Notes: generated from the sequence alone by a model not told the origin. Positions 37,746 to 49,646 are shown, counted from the first letter of the stretch. The stretch is DNA of 64,000 bases from Sabellastarte sp. h YS-2021 (GCA_964017235.1 OZ024936.1:37284040-37348039), one strand, 5' to 3'. Numbers and translations are program-made.

Positions 37746-39348
37746 TTATATCATCAATTAACTTAAAATATTGCCAAAATGTATGTTACATGCTTTTGAG
37801 TTTGTTTTAAATACTCCTATATCAACACATCACAGATATCTAGACGATATTGATCGAGTAAAGTTTTCTCACTTTTTTGAGGAATTATCATCATTATGCC
37901 GTCCACACCAGGTAAGCCCAAAACAAACCTGTTTGGAAGACTTTAACAGCAAGTAGAAATGATATGTTTTCAATCAAATACTTTTCTGAAAATAAGTTCT
38001 CCTTTATTGATATTTACAAAACGAAGGATAGTTTAATTTTTACCTTACAAAAATTTATAATACAATGAATGTTTCATAACCTGTGCTTAAATTTATTACA
38101 AAATTTGCACTTGAAGTTTTAAAATTTAAGCATAATTTATGACGAAAAGTTCAACAATTCAAAGACATCTTATTTAAACAGAGATGTAGTAAACTCCAGC
38201 AAAATGCTGTGTATACCGAGTGAAACATGCAAAATACTCAGCACCAAGTGGAGATCTGACAGTAGCACCCCACTTTCTCCTCAGACACAGCATCAACTAC
38301 ATATACATGACCATTCCACTCCGACAAAATCTAACAATAAAATATCCTTGACAAAGAGTAATCTGTGGCATAACTGAAACAGAAATGTTACTAAATATAA
38401 GTTACACACAAATTGCTAGCAATTAAAGGAGGGATATATATTCAGACCACTGATGCCTTTGATCATTCAAAAATGCAAACATTGTTGTATAACAGGTGTT
38501 TGGGTGATAAGAGCTATCCCTTCACTTCTCTCCAATAGACTGTCAATATAAGGTCAGTACTGTTACCAGTAGGCCCAGTGTGCTGGTCTCACATAAACAT
38601 GTCATCCTCAAAGCTTGGTGGCCTCATGTGGTCAGGGTCTGGCCTGAAAGCAATCACCAACAGGCCAAATTTGAACCAGTAAAATTCAAACAAAATACAA
38701 TCAAGCTTTCTTTGCATTTGACTTGGTTATCATTAATAGTACAGCACAACAGCACTCTATTTTCCAATATTCTTGAAGAGTAAAATTCTGTTCAGTTCAT
38801 ACAAGTTTCACAAAAATAAGGGAAATTTTACCATAAAGCAATACACAATGTTGTGGTACAGGAATAGAAGTTCATAAAATCAAATGTTCTGTCAACAGAA
38901 GATTGAATAACAGACCTGCTACTGTAACATCTTGCTCAAATCTCCAACTGGTTCACATCACTGGTGTGTAAACTATTGAGTTTATACTTTTCAACATGCT
39001 TTTTTCTATTCAATATTTAAAACAATCACAATTTACATTAAGATTTGAAAGATTAATAAATCCTGTGATCAGAAAAGTACTTCTAATAAAGAGATTATAC
39101 TGCTGGACATTACGGCTTATGACTGCACACTATCATGCTGGTAAAGATGCTGAGGTGCACTACTCACCCTGCTCTGTGACCCCCTCTGCCCAAGTCTGGT
39201 GGACCGATAGGATCAAACCGGGCTCCAGGTGGCACAGAGCCCCTGTTAAAGACAGACATGCCTGATTTTAGTAAGCATTCAACACACCCAGTCCATTCCC
39301 ATACATTACCACAAACTTGGATAGACTATAAGAGTTTATACACAATTT
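37746..39348. other. 1.6 kb AT-rich region, nothing recognised
   Basis: Short open frames only, none resembling a known protein. A GGTTTGATCC complement near 39215 recalls a tRNA B box but lacks a matching A box. It may be the right arm of the element carrying the satellite at 37200-37745. Confidence 0.35.
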
Positions 39349-39456
39349 GAAAATTTTAATTACTTAAATGTAGCTTTTATAAGCTACAAGCTTAGCATGT
39401 GAAACTGAATGCTATCTCGGGAGGCCGCAGGCATCCGGCCAACTTCCAAGAAAATT
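39349..39456 (+). repeat. Outer left end of family-1 copy 'H', cut by G
   Basis: AAAATTTTAATTACTTAAAT, the palindrome TGTAGCTTTTATAAGCTACA, then GCTTAGCATGTGAAACTGAA and CATCCGGCCAACTTCCAAGA reproduce the family-1 left end with changes. It stops after GAAAATT, where the left half-site of G begins. The rest of this ITR continues at 55486. Confidence 0.75.
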
Positions 39457-39497
39457 GCAAATTTAATAAGTAAATTAAATTTTTATAAGTTAATACT

Positions 39498-39670
39498 CTA
39501 TCCAATGGACAATTGCTTTAACGGTCGGCGCGACCGGTCCCGCCAAATGCCAGAAAAAGACGTCCTGTATATAATACCGGCAGGACCGGTCAGTAGTGTG
39601 CATTCGCTAGGTGGCGCATCATACTTGCTTCCTGTCTAGACAGAGTGACGTCAGTTCATCTTTTTCGTTG
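39498..39670 (+). repeat. Left inverted terminal repeat of G
   Basis: CTATCCAATGGACAATTGCT, GCGCGACCGGTCCCGCCAAA, GACGTCCTGTATATAATACC, GTCAGTAGTGTGCATTC and CTTCCTGTCTAGACAGAGTG all recur inverted at 55293-55464. The few mismatches imply modest age. Confidence 0.9.
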
Positions 39671-39739
39671 TTTAAACAGATTTAGACCCCTAATAAGCTG
39701 GTAGCAGGGTCGGTTGGGAGGGCCTTGCCTGTCCATTGG

Positions 39740-39826
39740 TTAGGGTATTATAAAAATTTAATTTACTTATTAAATTTGCAATTTTATTGCGTTAATAATC
39801 CTATCCAATGGACAATTGCTGAATAA
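39740..39826. repeat. Internal complementary region of G
   Basis: GTCCATTGGTTAGGGTATTA, the inverted left half-site (ATTTAATTTACTTATTAAAT), then CAATTTTATTGCGTTAATAA and CCTATCCAATGGACAATTGC. The layout is as in family 1, and the core CAATTTTATT(A/G)CG is shared between families. Confidence 0.8.
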
Positions 39827-40139
39827 CTACCGCTTGGTCGGCGGGTAAGTTACTAGGGACTTGGTGTGAACCCAAAATGGTAACAAAATTTTCAACCTAC
39901 GGTCTAGGCTGACTTAGACAGGAGACCTATAGGTCCATGGTGGTTACCAGAGCCTGGTTGCTGGGGCTATACCAGTGTTTCCCTCCCCCCCCCCCCCCCC
40001 CCTTCTTACAGACCTGCTCTGAGGTAGTGGAAGAGAGGAATGAGTTCAGTCCCAGAAGGCAAATAAAACCTCCTGAAGGAAAAATGTCAATTAGTCTCAT
40101 GAACTATTTACAAATCTCCTCAATATAAGGGCTATTTGT
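39827..40139 (-). other. 3' region of G with a C18 (sense G18) tract
   Basis: No gene. The tract of 18 C at 39985-40002, read as G on the element strand, lies beyond the YR end, matching the G-tracts of family 1. Confidence 0.55.
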
Positions 40140-40991
40140 GGATCGGCTGAGGAGCCACTACTGGGCCCAAGTAAAGAGGCTCTAACTCAGCCCTAGCCAC
40201 ATCCTTCAGAAGAACTGTGTGAAGGTGATATGTGACTTACAGTGGCAGGCTGAGAGGACTGTTCTAAGGAGACTCCCGACTGGAATACCTTAGAAGCAGC
40301 AAAGGCCCTAACATCATGGGCTTGACCTGATGTAAGGTGAGGGGTTGTTGGTCAGAGAGCTCATAGCATAGGATCACAGTAGTTTCATCCATGAGGAGAT
40401 GGTGCCAGGAGAGATGTCCTTGTCGAAACCTTTCTTGGAAGGAGACAAAGACCAGCTCCTTGTTATGCCTAAGATCTGAGGTCCTACCCAGATGGTAACA
40501 CAGGGCTCTGACTGGACATATGGACCTGTCACCCTTCAGTGCCTTATCCAGAGTGGAGGCCAGGGCTGCATTAACCACAGGGGCCACACTGTCTGGACTC
40601 TCTTTGGCCAGCTGATTCTTGGAAAGAAGGCTGGCTGATGGGAAGAGAGACACCATAATCCAGTCTGATTGGTGTCTGAAGTTGTTATGCAGCCATGCAT
40701 GGATCTCACCCTTCGCTTGCCTGAACCCAAGGCCAACAGGAAGACAGTCTAGAAAGTCAAGTGCTTCGGGGAGGCCTCCTTAAGGGGTTCAAAGGGAGCC
40801 TTTATCAGCTGGTGCAGAACCAGGGAGAGGTTCCAAGAGGGGATGCCCCTCTGCCCTTGGATCTGTCTCTATGGAAACTACCTGGGAGATGAGTGAGATT
40901 TTTCTTGGCTGACATTCATGGGCGAATTTCCCAATTGTCAGAAATGGCTGGTCTATAGCCATCAATGGTGCCCGGCTGTAACTTTGCTTCA
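40140..40991 (-). pseudogene. G tyrosine recombinase, C-terminal half, degenerate
   Basis: Pieces in several frames match family 1: GTIDGYR (about 40965), SFHRDRS, KAPFEP, then SLFPSASLLSKNQLAKESPD, CPVRALCYHLGRTSDL and LVFVSFQE. CYELSDQQPLTLHQVK and an H-D-V-R box follow near 40310. At the place of the nucleophilic Tyr the sequence reads FTQFF followed by a frame loss, so the catalytic Tyr is gone. It joins the N-terminal half at 51259 across the Ngaro-like insertion. Confidence 0.75.
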
Positions 40992-41456
40992 CTGCACCCA
41001 AAGTGCTGTGGGGTTCAGTCCCCTGAGCCATATCCTGGCTACATCTGGTCTAAGTTTGGAGCCTTGATTCTGGCTAGCTAGCATTTATTGGGTTGAAGTG
41101 CATTCCCGGTTGCTATGTTTCCCCTCTTGCTATTGGTTGAGGATTCAAATGACTTGCATTGAGAGGGAAGCCATTCAGTGTAAATTTTGACTTGGAAGGA
41201 GAAACTTGTTTTAGAACTGTTCATGCTATTTTACTACTTATGGATTTTAATTATGCCTTTTAACCAGACTTTGGATGGATCCTGTTACTCAACTCTATGA
41301 CTTAGACAGACAACTTTATGCTTGTGCTTGTAACCTTGAAGAGATGGTCTAACCTATGTTCCTTGTGCTTTATAGCCTTTTTGTGTCGAGATTATAAGCC
41401 CCAGCATATCCTTGTCTGTCAAAGTCTAAGCACAATGTGCTTCTTGTTGTTTCAGA
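40992..41456 (+). other. 5' region of E
   Basis: About 465 bp without a gene. It presumably contains the terminal repeat and promoter of E. A TATATATATACATGTATATA run lies at about 41500, just after it. Confidence 0.35.
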
Positions 41457-42580
41457 GTGCTGAACTTTATTTACTGTAAACACCATTTAGAGAGTACATA
41501 TATATATACATGTATATATATTACACTGTTGAAAAAATGGGAAAGCAGAAGAACTTTCAGTGCTCCAGTTGTAATACCAAGCACCAGAGACCTGCTAGTG
41601 GCTGCTGCTGATGTTAGTGACAATGACATTGACCTATCTTTTTCTGACACTAGTGGTCCATTTGAAGCTGCAGTAGCTCACCCTGTCAATTCTGATATTA
41701 ATGGACTTTTATTGTCAGAACTGAAACATCTCAGTTCGAAGATGGATTCCATGGAAAAGCGTCTGGCAACTACTGAACAGAAGCTGAAATCTCCCAGTAA
41801 GTCCAAGGACTAACAGAGACAGAAAGTGATCAAGGAAAAAATTCAGACAACTTCCACAACTACAGACAGCAGTGATGGTGACTCATCAGATCAGACCTTG
41901 TCCTGCCTTCAACCAGGTTTATCAAGAGAGATGCCAAGATACAGGAGCAAGTGCGAGCCAGATTAGAGGAGTTGAAACAATTAAATGAGTGGGACAATCA
42001 AGGTAAATTAAAAAGTCAGAGATCTGTAAATGATGATGTGACTGTTAAAGTAAAAATTCCATGGCCTCAAAATCAGGTGTTATCTGGATCCACTAGGTCC
42101 AGGCCATCATATGATCAGTTAAAATATTTTTCAGTGGGTCACAGGCTTTGCTCGTATCGCTCAAGATGAAACAAATGTTGACACTAAAAACAAAATGCTT
42201 GAGTATTTAGGTGACATGATGGAGGACGCGCAGGAAAAATCCTGGGCGTCAGCCAAAGCTGCACATGCAGTTATTTTGTGTAGAATGGAGGAGGGCAAAT
42301 TGACTTGGAGTGACACACAAGGGTTGGACAGGTTAAGAAGGGCACATGCCCAAAAAATTCTCACCACCTCCAGCTATGGCAATGGATCTGGCAAAAAATT
42401 TGAAAAGTCCAAAGAAGGGTTTGATATGCAAATTTTTTCAAATTGGGTCGTGTAATCACTCCAGAGATCATATAAGTGGGGGGGGGGGGGAATATAGACA
42501 TGTGTGCATTCATTGTCAAGGCTCTCATCCAGCAAAAGATTGTAAAAACAGTAAAGAAAAGCAATCAAAAAACGAGTAAG
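41457..42580 (+). pseudogene. E Gag with coiled coil and Cys/His knuckle, frameshifted
   Basis: The first part (to 41813) ends in a heptad-like helix (LSSKMDSMEKRLATTEQKLK). After a stop the protein continues in other frames: KIQEQVRARLEELKQLNEWD (about 41940), FQWVTGFARIAQDETNV-like sequence, then MLEYLGDMMEDAQEKSW and SDTQGLDRLRRAHAQK (42195-42340). The end reads CKFFQIGSCNHSRDH and EYRHVCIHCQGSHPAKDC, a CCCH/CCHC-like knuckle seen in Ngaro-type Gag proteins. A run of 12 G (42479-42490) interrupts the knuckle. The protein would bind element RNA. Three or more frame breaks make it nonfunctional as read. Confidence 0.75.
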
Positions 42581-42799
42581 GCACTGCAGTGATGCAGTGC
42601 CAAAGGACCTGAAACAAAACCAAAGGAATAAAATTTTTCCTACAAGAATTATTTACAATAGTGTGTTTAAAAAATTTCATGGCAAAAAGGTGAATATTCC
42701 ACAGGGCAGAAAAGTCTGTCAGGTTGGTAATGATTCAAGGTGTAAAAGACATATTGTCACTTCTAATACACACAAATCTCCTCTGGTGATTTAATAGCA

Positions 42800-42947
42800 A
42801 GCCATGTGAACACAATATGACAGGTATGTACTTCAGTGTGCCAATTCAAAATAAATTCAGTCTTCTCAGTACTAAAGAGCATTGCACACCACTGGATAAG
42901 TACACAAATGATAAACAAATGCAGTATGTGCAGGAATTAAATTACAA
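42800..42947 (+). pseudogene. E Pol N-terminal segment before the HINE insertion
   Basis: An open stretch (MTGMYFSVPIQNKFSLLSTK, LDKYTNDKQMQYVQELNYN) runs to the left border of the inserted element and continues after it with ETAQKTRKYMAKKQ at 45765. It is unassigned by domain. The position suggests the N-terminus of E's polyprotein. Confidence 0.5.
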
Positions 42948-43440
42948 CTAGAGGATCGCTCGCAAAAAAAAAAAAAATAAGGTTTTTGCATAGCAAAAAC
43001 AAAGCGTCCCGAAAAGGATATAAAGGTGAGTGCTAAAGTATTAAGAAAATGCTTCGTTTCTAGCCTTATACTGTTGTGCCAACCAAAGTCAGCGCAGTCT
43101 GCTCTATCTAGCACGGTTTTCAAGATATAAGCATTTTTGTGTTTTGCAAAAAATTAAAAATGTCCGCTATATTTGGCGAGACAAAAATATTTTGAAAATT
43201 GGCATGGGTACTCTGCAGAGATACCCAGCAGGTCAAAAATTTTGTTGAGTTCGCTCCATATAGCACGGTTTCGAGATATAAGCATTTTTGTGTTTTGCAA
43301 AAACTTTGAAAATTCAAAATGGCCACCATTTTTGGGGAGACAAAAATTTTTGTCAAGACCACTGCCGCGGTGTGTATCTCCCGCCGAGCATTAAAGGAGA
43401 AGAAATAGCTTTTCCGAGATATTCACAATTTTTCATTTTC

Positions 43441-44920
43441 GTGTGTGAAAGCTCTTCGAAAAGTAGGTGAATGAGTTATCTGAGAAAAATTGGCTATCTG
43501 CAATACTATTAAGAGATAATTCACATTTACTCATTTTGAGTAGTTGAATAATTAACTATGGGTCTGAAACTTCACCAAGTGAAAGCTCTCCCAAAAGTAG
43601 GTGAATGAGTTATTTGAGAAGAATTGGCTATCTGCAATACTTTTAGAGATAATTCGCATTTACTCATTTTGAGTAGGTGAATAAATAGCTATGGGTCTGA
43701 AACTTCACAGAGTGAAAGCTCTCCCCAAAAGTAGATGAATGAGTATTTGATAAAAATTGGGTATCCGCAATACTTTTACAGATAATTAGCATTTACTCAT
43801 TTTGAGTAGGTGAATAAATAGCTATGGGTCTGAAACTTCACAGAGTGAAAGCTCTCCCAAAAGTAGGTGAATGAGTTATTTGAGAAAAATTGGCTATCTG
43901 CAATACTTTTAGAGATAATTTGCATTTACTCATTTTGAGTAGGTGAGTAATTAGCTATGGGTCTGAAACTTCAGAGTGAAAGCTCTCCCAAAAGTAGGTG
44001 AATGAGTTATTTGAGAAAAATTGGCTATCTGCAATACTTTTAGAGATAATTTGCATTTACTCATTTTGAGTAGGTGAGTAATTAGCTATGGGTCTGAAAC
44101 TTCAGAGTGAAAGCTCTCCCAAAAGTAGGTGAATGAGTTATTTGAGAAAATTGGCTATCTGCAATACTTTTACAGATAATTCGCATTTACTCATTTTGAG
44201 TAGGTGAGTAATTAGCTATGGGTCTGAAACTTCACCAAGTGAAAGCTCTCCCAAAAGTAGGTGAATGATTTATTTGAGAAAAATTGGCTATCTGCAATAC
44301 TTTTAGAGATAATTCGCATTTACTCATTTTGAGTAGGTGAGTAATTAGCTATGGGTCTGAAACTTCACCATGTGAAAGCTCTCCCAAAAGTAGGTGAATG
44401 AGTTATTTGAGAAAAATTGGCTACCTGCAATACTTTTAAGAGATAATTCGCATTTACTCATTTTGAGTAGGTGAGTAATTATCTATGGGTCTGAAACTTC
44501 ACCATGTGAAAGCTCTCCCAAAGGTACATGAATGAGTTATTTGATAAAAATTGGGTATCCACAATAGTTTTTGAGATAATTAGTATTTACTCATTTTGAG
44601 TAGGTGAGTAATTAGCTATGGGTCTGAAACTTCACAGAGTGAAAGCTCTCCCAAAAGTAGGTGAATGAGTTATTTGAGAAAAATTGGCTATCTGCAATAC
44701 TTTTAGAGATAATTCGCATTTACTCATTTTGAGTAGGTGAGTAATTAGCTATGGGTCTGAAACTTCACAGAGTGAAAGCTCTCCCAAAAGTAGGTGAATG
44801 AGTTATTTGAGAAAAATTGGCTATCTGCAATACTTTTAGAGATAATTCGCATTTACTCATTTTGAGTAGGTGAGTAATTAGCTATGGGTCTGAAACTTCA
44901 CCAAGTGAAAGCTCTCACAA
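43441..44920. repeat. 133-bp satellite array, about 11 copies (HINE copy 2)
   Basis: The same unit as 6880-8610. Two neighbouring units near 43970-44110 share a GAAACTTCAGAGTG deletion, a sign of local unit duplication. Confidence 0.9.
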
Positions 44921-45375
44921 GACAAAATTTTTTTGAAAATTGGCATGGCTACTCTGCAGAGATACCCTGTGGGTAAAAAATTTCGTCGAAATCGCTCTAT
45001 CTAGCATGGTTTTCGAGATATAAGCATTTTTATGTTTTGCAATTTTTGCGAAAAATTCGAAAATTCAAAATGGCCGCCATTTTTGGCGAGACAAAATTTT
45101 TTTCAAAATTGGGATAACTACTCTGCAGAGATACCCTGTGGGTCAAAAATTTCGTCGAAATCGCTCTATCTAGCATGGTTTTCGAGATATAAGCATTTTT
45201 ATGTTTTGCAATTTTTGCGAAAAATTCGAAAATTCAAAATGGCCGCCATTTTTGGCGAGATAAAAATTTTTTTTAAATTGGGATAACTACTCTGCAGAGA
45301 TACCCTATGGGTCAAAAATTTCGTCGAAATCGCTCTATCTAGTACGGTTTTCGAGATATAAGCATTTTTGTGTTT
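44921..45375. repeat. ~168-bp satellite, about 2.5 copies (HINE copy 2)
   Basis: Same unit as 8600-9715 but fewer copies. The junction from the 133-bp array is abrupt (AGCTCTCACAAGACAAAATT). Confidence 0.85.
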
Positions 45376-45764
45376 TCTTTATTTGGAAAATTCATAATGA
45401 TTAAGTAATCATTAATTACTCGGCCATTTCTTAACCAATCAATGCCAAAATCTAATGATTTCCATATTTTAATAGAATGAATGTATTTGCCAAGTTTCAG
45501 GTGAATTGATAAAATTCCTTTCAAGTTATCATCCGGACAAGCTTCCCCATCGAAAAAAGACATTTTTGGTCATGTGACCTCTCTGATTGGTTGAAATGTC
45601 ACTGCAGCATATTCAAAAAAATTTCCCAAGGCTACTGCCTAAACCTGCCAAATTTGAAAAGAATCCGCCTAACGGTTACAGAGTTATAAGGAAAACAAAA
45701 TGCGGAGCCGGCGGAGCCTGAAGGTCTCCCATACACAAACAAGCGTCCCTTGCGGGACGCTTAA

Positions 45765-47700
45765 TGAAACAGCACAAAAAACCAGGAAGTATATGGCTAA
45801 AAAACAGGTAAACATGATAGCAGATAAGGTGAACCAGGATAAGTCTGCATCTGGAAAAAATAAGGTGGGTACTATTAAATATTTTGGTACTGAAAAAGTT
45901 GTTGACACAAAAGAAAAGTCTGATAGTTTATGTGTTGATAGAAACACCACTTTTGGCGTGGAAAGTTGTGCTAAAAATCATACTGTTTCAGGTTACACTA
46001 GTGGTCACACCGATACGATTTTGACAACCACAGAAAAAGTTGTTGCTGAGACAGGAAAATCTGATAGTTTATGTTTTAATAAAAACACCACTGCTGATTT
46101 AGAATGTTGTACTGAGAATCATATTGGGTCAGGTTACACTGGTGGTCACACTGATACAATTTTGACAGGCACAGATAAAGTTGTCAACAAAATAAGAAAA
46201 TCTGATAGTTTATGTGTTGGTAAAAACACTACTGTTGATGTGGAAAATCTTGCTGAAAATTATATTGTTTCAGGTTATACTGGTGGTCACACTGATACGA
46301 TTTTGACAAGCACAGAAAATTCTCTTGATAAACCAGGAAAATCTGATAGTTTATGTGTCAATAAAAGCAGCACTGTTGATGTGGAAAGTTGTACTGAAAA
46401 TCATATTGATTCAGGTTATACTGGTGGTCACACTGATATGATTTTGACAAGCACAGAAAAAGCTGTTGATAAAACAGGAAAATGTGATAGTTTATGTGTC
46501 AATAAAAGCAACACTGTTGATGTGGAAAGTTGTACTGAAAATCATATTGTTTCAGGTTACACTGGTGGTCACACTGATACAATTTTGACAGGCACAGATA
46601 AAGTTGTCAACAAAATAAGAAAATGTGATAGTTTATGTGTTGGTAAAAACACTACTGTTGATGTGGAAAATCTTGCTGAAAATCATATTGTTTCAGGTTA
46701 TACTGGTGGTCACACTGAAATGATTTTGACAAGCACAGAAAAAGCTCTTGATAAACCAGGAAAATCTGATAGTTTATGTGTCAATAAAAGCACCACTTTT
46801 GATGTGGAAAGTTGTACTGAAAATCATATTGATTCAGGTTATACTGGTGGTCACACTGATACGATTTTGACAAGCACAGAAAAAGCTGTTGATAAAACAG
46901 GAAAATGTGATAGTTTATGTGTCAATAAAAGCAACACTTTTGATGTGGAAAGTTGTACTGAAAATCATATTGTTTCAGGTTATACTGGTGGTCACACTGA
47001 TACGATTTTGACAAGCACAGAAAAAGCTGTTGATAAAACAGGAAAATGTGATAGTTTATGTGTCAATAAAAGCAACACTTTTGATGTGGAAAGTTGTACT
47101 GAAAATCATATTGTTTCAGGTTATACTGGTGGTCACACTGATACAATTTTGACAGGCACTGATAAAGTTGTCAATAAAATAAGAAAATCTGATAGTTTAT
47201 GTGTTGATAAAAATACTACTGTTAACATGGGAAGTTGTAATGGAAAGCATATTGTTTGTTATACTGGTGGTCACACTGATATGATTTTGACAAGCACAGA
47301 AAAAGTTGTTGACAAAAAAGGAAAATCTGATTGTTTATGTTTTAATAAAAACACCACTGTTGATGTAGAAAGTTGTACTGGAAATCATATTGCTTCAGGT
47401 TATACTGGTGGTCACACTGATATGATTTTGACAGGCACAGAAAAAGTTGTTGACAAAACAGGAAAAGCTGATAGTTTATGTGTTAATAAAAACACTACTA
47501 TGTTGATGTAGAAAGTTGTACTGAAAGTCATATTGGTTCAGGTTATACTGGTGGTCACACTGATACGATTTTGATCAGCACAATGCCTGTCTGGGAGTCT
47601 AAAAATTTAAAATATTTGAAATTTCAGGAGGCGTCTCAAGTCCATGATTTTCAACAATGGAAAAAACAACCGATTTCAATTTGGATTCATACCCTTGAGT
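45765..47700 (+). pseudogene. E tandem-repeat coding region: 12 units of 47 residues
   Basis: The frame is open across the HINE border, but the genuine E sequence starts at ETAQKTRKYM. Twelve units follow, mostly 47 residues (141 bp), each close to KSDSLCVNKNTTVDVESC, TENHIVSGYTGGHTDTIL. Most units have C-x11-C-x3-H-x8-H. Two units replace the second Cys with Leu. A two-base insertion at about 47500 breaks the frame. The last unit continues in the next frame and leads into VWESKNLKYLKFQEASQVHD and a stop near 47714. No known family is recognised. It lies between Gag and RT and is probably part of the element's polyprotein. No signal peptide is seen. Confidence 0.65.
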
Positions 47701-47749
47701 CCCCTGTTAGGTGAAAATAATTGTAAAGAAAATGGCACCATAGATTGCC

Positions 47750-49628
47750 CTTTAGATGCTCACAAAATTATAAAAAATCAGGTCTTTACAAATTTCAACA
47801 ACAGAGGTTGCTTTTGAAAACACAACTTAATCCTGCTGTATGGGAAGAAACTTTAAGTGACTACTGGGATTGGCAGTTAATCCAATTCATCAAATTTGGA
47901 TTTCCCTTAGTTTATTTATTTATTTGGGGTTTTACGTCGCTTTCAACACTGTACAGGTCATATCATGACGGGTAGTTGGAAGGGCAGAGGAAACCAGTAC
48001 ATATAGTTCGCTAGGGTTCTGTACTGTAAACTGCCGACCAACGGCAAGCAACTACCAGCTTTCCCACTTACGGCCATGACGGGGATCGAACCCCGGCCGC
48101 AGAGGTGGGAGGCGAGAGTGTTACCACTCTGCCACCGTGGCCCCGTGGATTTCCCTTAGATATGCGACCAGATTCATCACTCAAATGTGATTATTCAAAT
48201 CATAAATCTGCTACTCTCTTCCCTTCTCATGTCAAATCATACTTACATGAAGAAAAGCAGTTTAATACCATATTTGGCCCGTATGAAAAGGAACCTTTCC
48301 CTGGGATGCAGTGTAGTCCCTTTATAACTCAGGAAAAACCTGACTCTGAAAATCGTAGGGTCATAGTAGACATTAGTTGGCCAAGAGGGGCTTCGATGAA
48401 TGATGGGGTTGAATCTGATCAGTACCTTGGCACAAAATTTTTATTAACGTTTCCTTCCATAGATGATATTACTGCTCAGGTCACACGACTTGATCGTGGT
48501 TGTCTTTTGTACAAAGTGGACACTAGCCGTGCCTTTAGCCACATAAAAATGGATCCTTTTCATTACAATAAATTGGGTTTAAAATGGGATGGCTTCTACT
48601 TTGATTCTTGCCTGCCTTTTGGCTTCAAACATGGCAGTAAAATTTTTCAGAGGATAAGTGATGCCATTAGATACATTTAAGCAAAACAGAACCATCAGAT
48701 TATAAATTATATTGATGATTTAATAGGATTTGGCCTCCCCAGTACTGTTTACAAAAGTTTCAACCATCTATGTACGTTACTCAAAAAATTAGGCCTCACC
48801 ATAAGTGCTAAAAAACTAGTCCCACCAAGTACAGTTGTAACATGCCTTGGAGTCCAAATTAACACCATTGAGGGTACTATATCTGTTCCACCAGAGAAAT
48901 TGCAAAAAATCAGAGAAATGTGCTTACAATGGGAGAATAAGACCCACACTAGTATGAGGCACTTACAGTCCTTATTAGGTTCCCTGTTGCACATTACAAA
49001 ATGTGTAAAGAGTTCAAGAGCCTTCTTGAATAGGATGCTGCAAAACTTGAGAGATGCAAAGCAGTCGGATCAAGTGGTCTTTGACCAAACTTTTTACCAA
49101 GATTTATCCTGGTTTCAAACATTTCTACCCCATTTTAATGGTATCTGTTTATATAGTCACCCTAGCCTGCAAGGTACAATACAGATTGATGCTTCATTAC
49201 AAGGTTTGGGTGGTAGATGGGGCAACCAGGTATATAAACTAAGCATCCCCTTTGGTATGGACAACCTAGGCATAGTGCAGCTTGAAATGCTGAACCTTTA
49301 TTTGGCCTTTAGGGTATGGGCCCCCTTATGGAAGGAAAAACATGTTAAATTTGAATGCGACAATGAGGCTGTGGTCTCTGTAGTCAGGTCTGGGAAGACC
49401 AGAGATAAAGTCCTGGCTGCTTATGCTAGAAATATTAACATGTTAGCTGCCCTATTTGACATTAAAATAACCATTGTTCATCTTCCAGGTCAGGCCAATG
49501 CGATTGCTGACTTGCTGTCCAGATGGGATACTATTCCCAATAACTTACAACAGCTATACTTACATATTGCTGAACCCCAGTGGATTCCAGTAAATCTAGA
49601 GATGTTACATATTGATTGGACCATCTAA
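47750..49628 (+). pseudogene. E reverse transcriptase - RNase H, cut by a SINE, one stop
   Basis: The N-terminal RT region (LNPAVWEETLSDYWDWQLIQ, FIKFGFPL) precedes the SINE at 47911. RT resumes at 48160 (DMRPDSSLKCDY), then EKPDSENRRVIVDISWPRG, YKVDTSRAFSHIKMDPFHYN and DSCLPFGFKHGSKIFQRISD. A TAA at 48678-48680 interrupts an otherwise continuous frame, which goes on to the catalytic NYIDDLIGFG, then a connection domain. RNase H follows: IQIDASLQGLGGRW (first Asp), LEML (Glu), ECDNEAVV (Asp), AIADLLSRW (Asp). It ends at 49628. The SINE and the stop codon inactivate it. The domain order and motifs match Ngaro-type YR retrotransposons. Confidence 0.85.
47897..48159 (-). mobile_element. tRNA-derived SINE with 14-bp target duplication
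   Basis: The body at 47911-48145 is flanked by TGGATTTCCCTTAG at 47897-47910 and 48146-48159. On minus the head reads GTGGCAGAGTGGTAAC (A box) and GGTTCGATCCCC (B box, 48081-48094 region), an internal RNA polymerase III promoter. It ends in AAATAAATAAATAAAC, a short-repeat tail. It is about 235 bp long. It inserted in antisense into the RT gene and, when removed, restores FIKFGFPL-DMRPDSS. Confidence 0.9.
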
Positions 49629-49646
49629 TATTTTATTTTTGTAGGT

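Larger units (their letters stand above)
42948..45764. mobile_element. HINE/Helitron-like satellite-cored element, copy 2
   Basis: It has the same ends as 6374-10099: CTAGAGGATCGCTCGC with A-tract and GTTTTTGC/GCAAAAAC hairpin on the left, and AAGCGTCCC/GGGACGCTT hairpin (45741-45762) on the right. It is about 0.9 kb shorter because the arrays differ in length. Both copies are flanked on the reverse strand by A at one end and T at the other, without duplication. Unique arms are nearly identical between copies. Confidence 0.75.

Noticed and set aside
39120-39260. A tRNA gene or tRNA-SINE on minus
   Set aside because: Only a B-box-like GGTTTGATCC complement is present. There is no A box at the right distance and no cloverleaf.
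45700-45764. Start codon at 45700 as the start of the tandem-repeat protein
   Set aside because: It lies inside the HINE-like element. The element's own frame is continuous with sequence before the insertion (ending LNYN at 42947).
45765-47700. Host secreted or adhesin-type repeat protein
   Set aside because: There is no signal peptide or transmembrane segment, and it is embedded in frame between Gag and RT parts of a retroelement. A TE origin is simpler.
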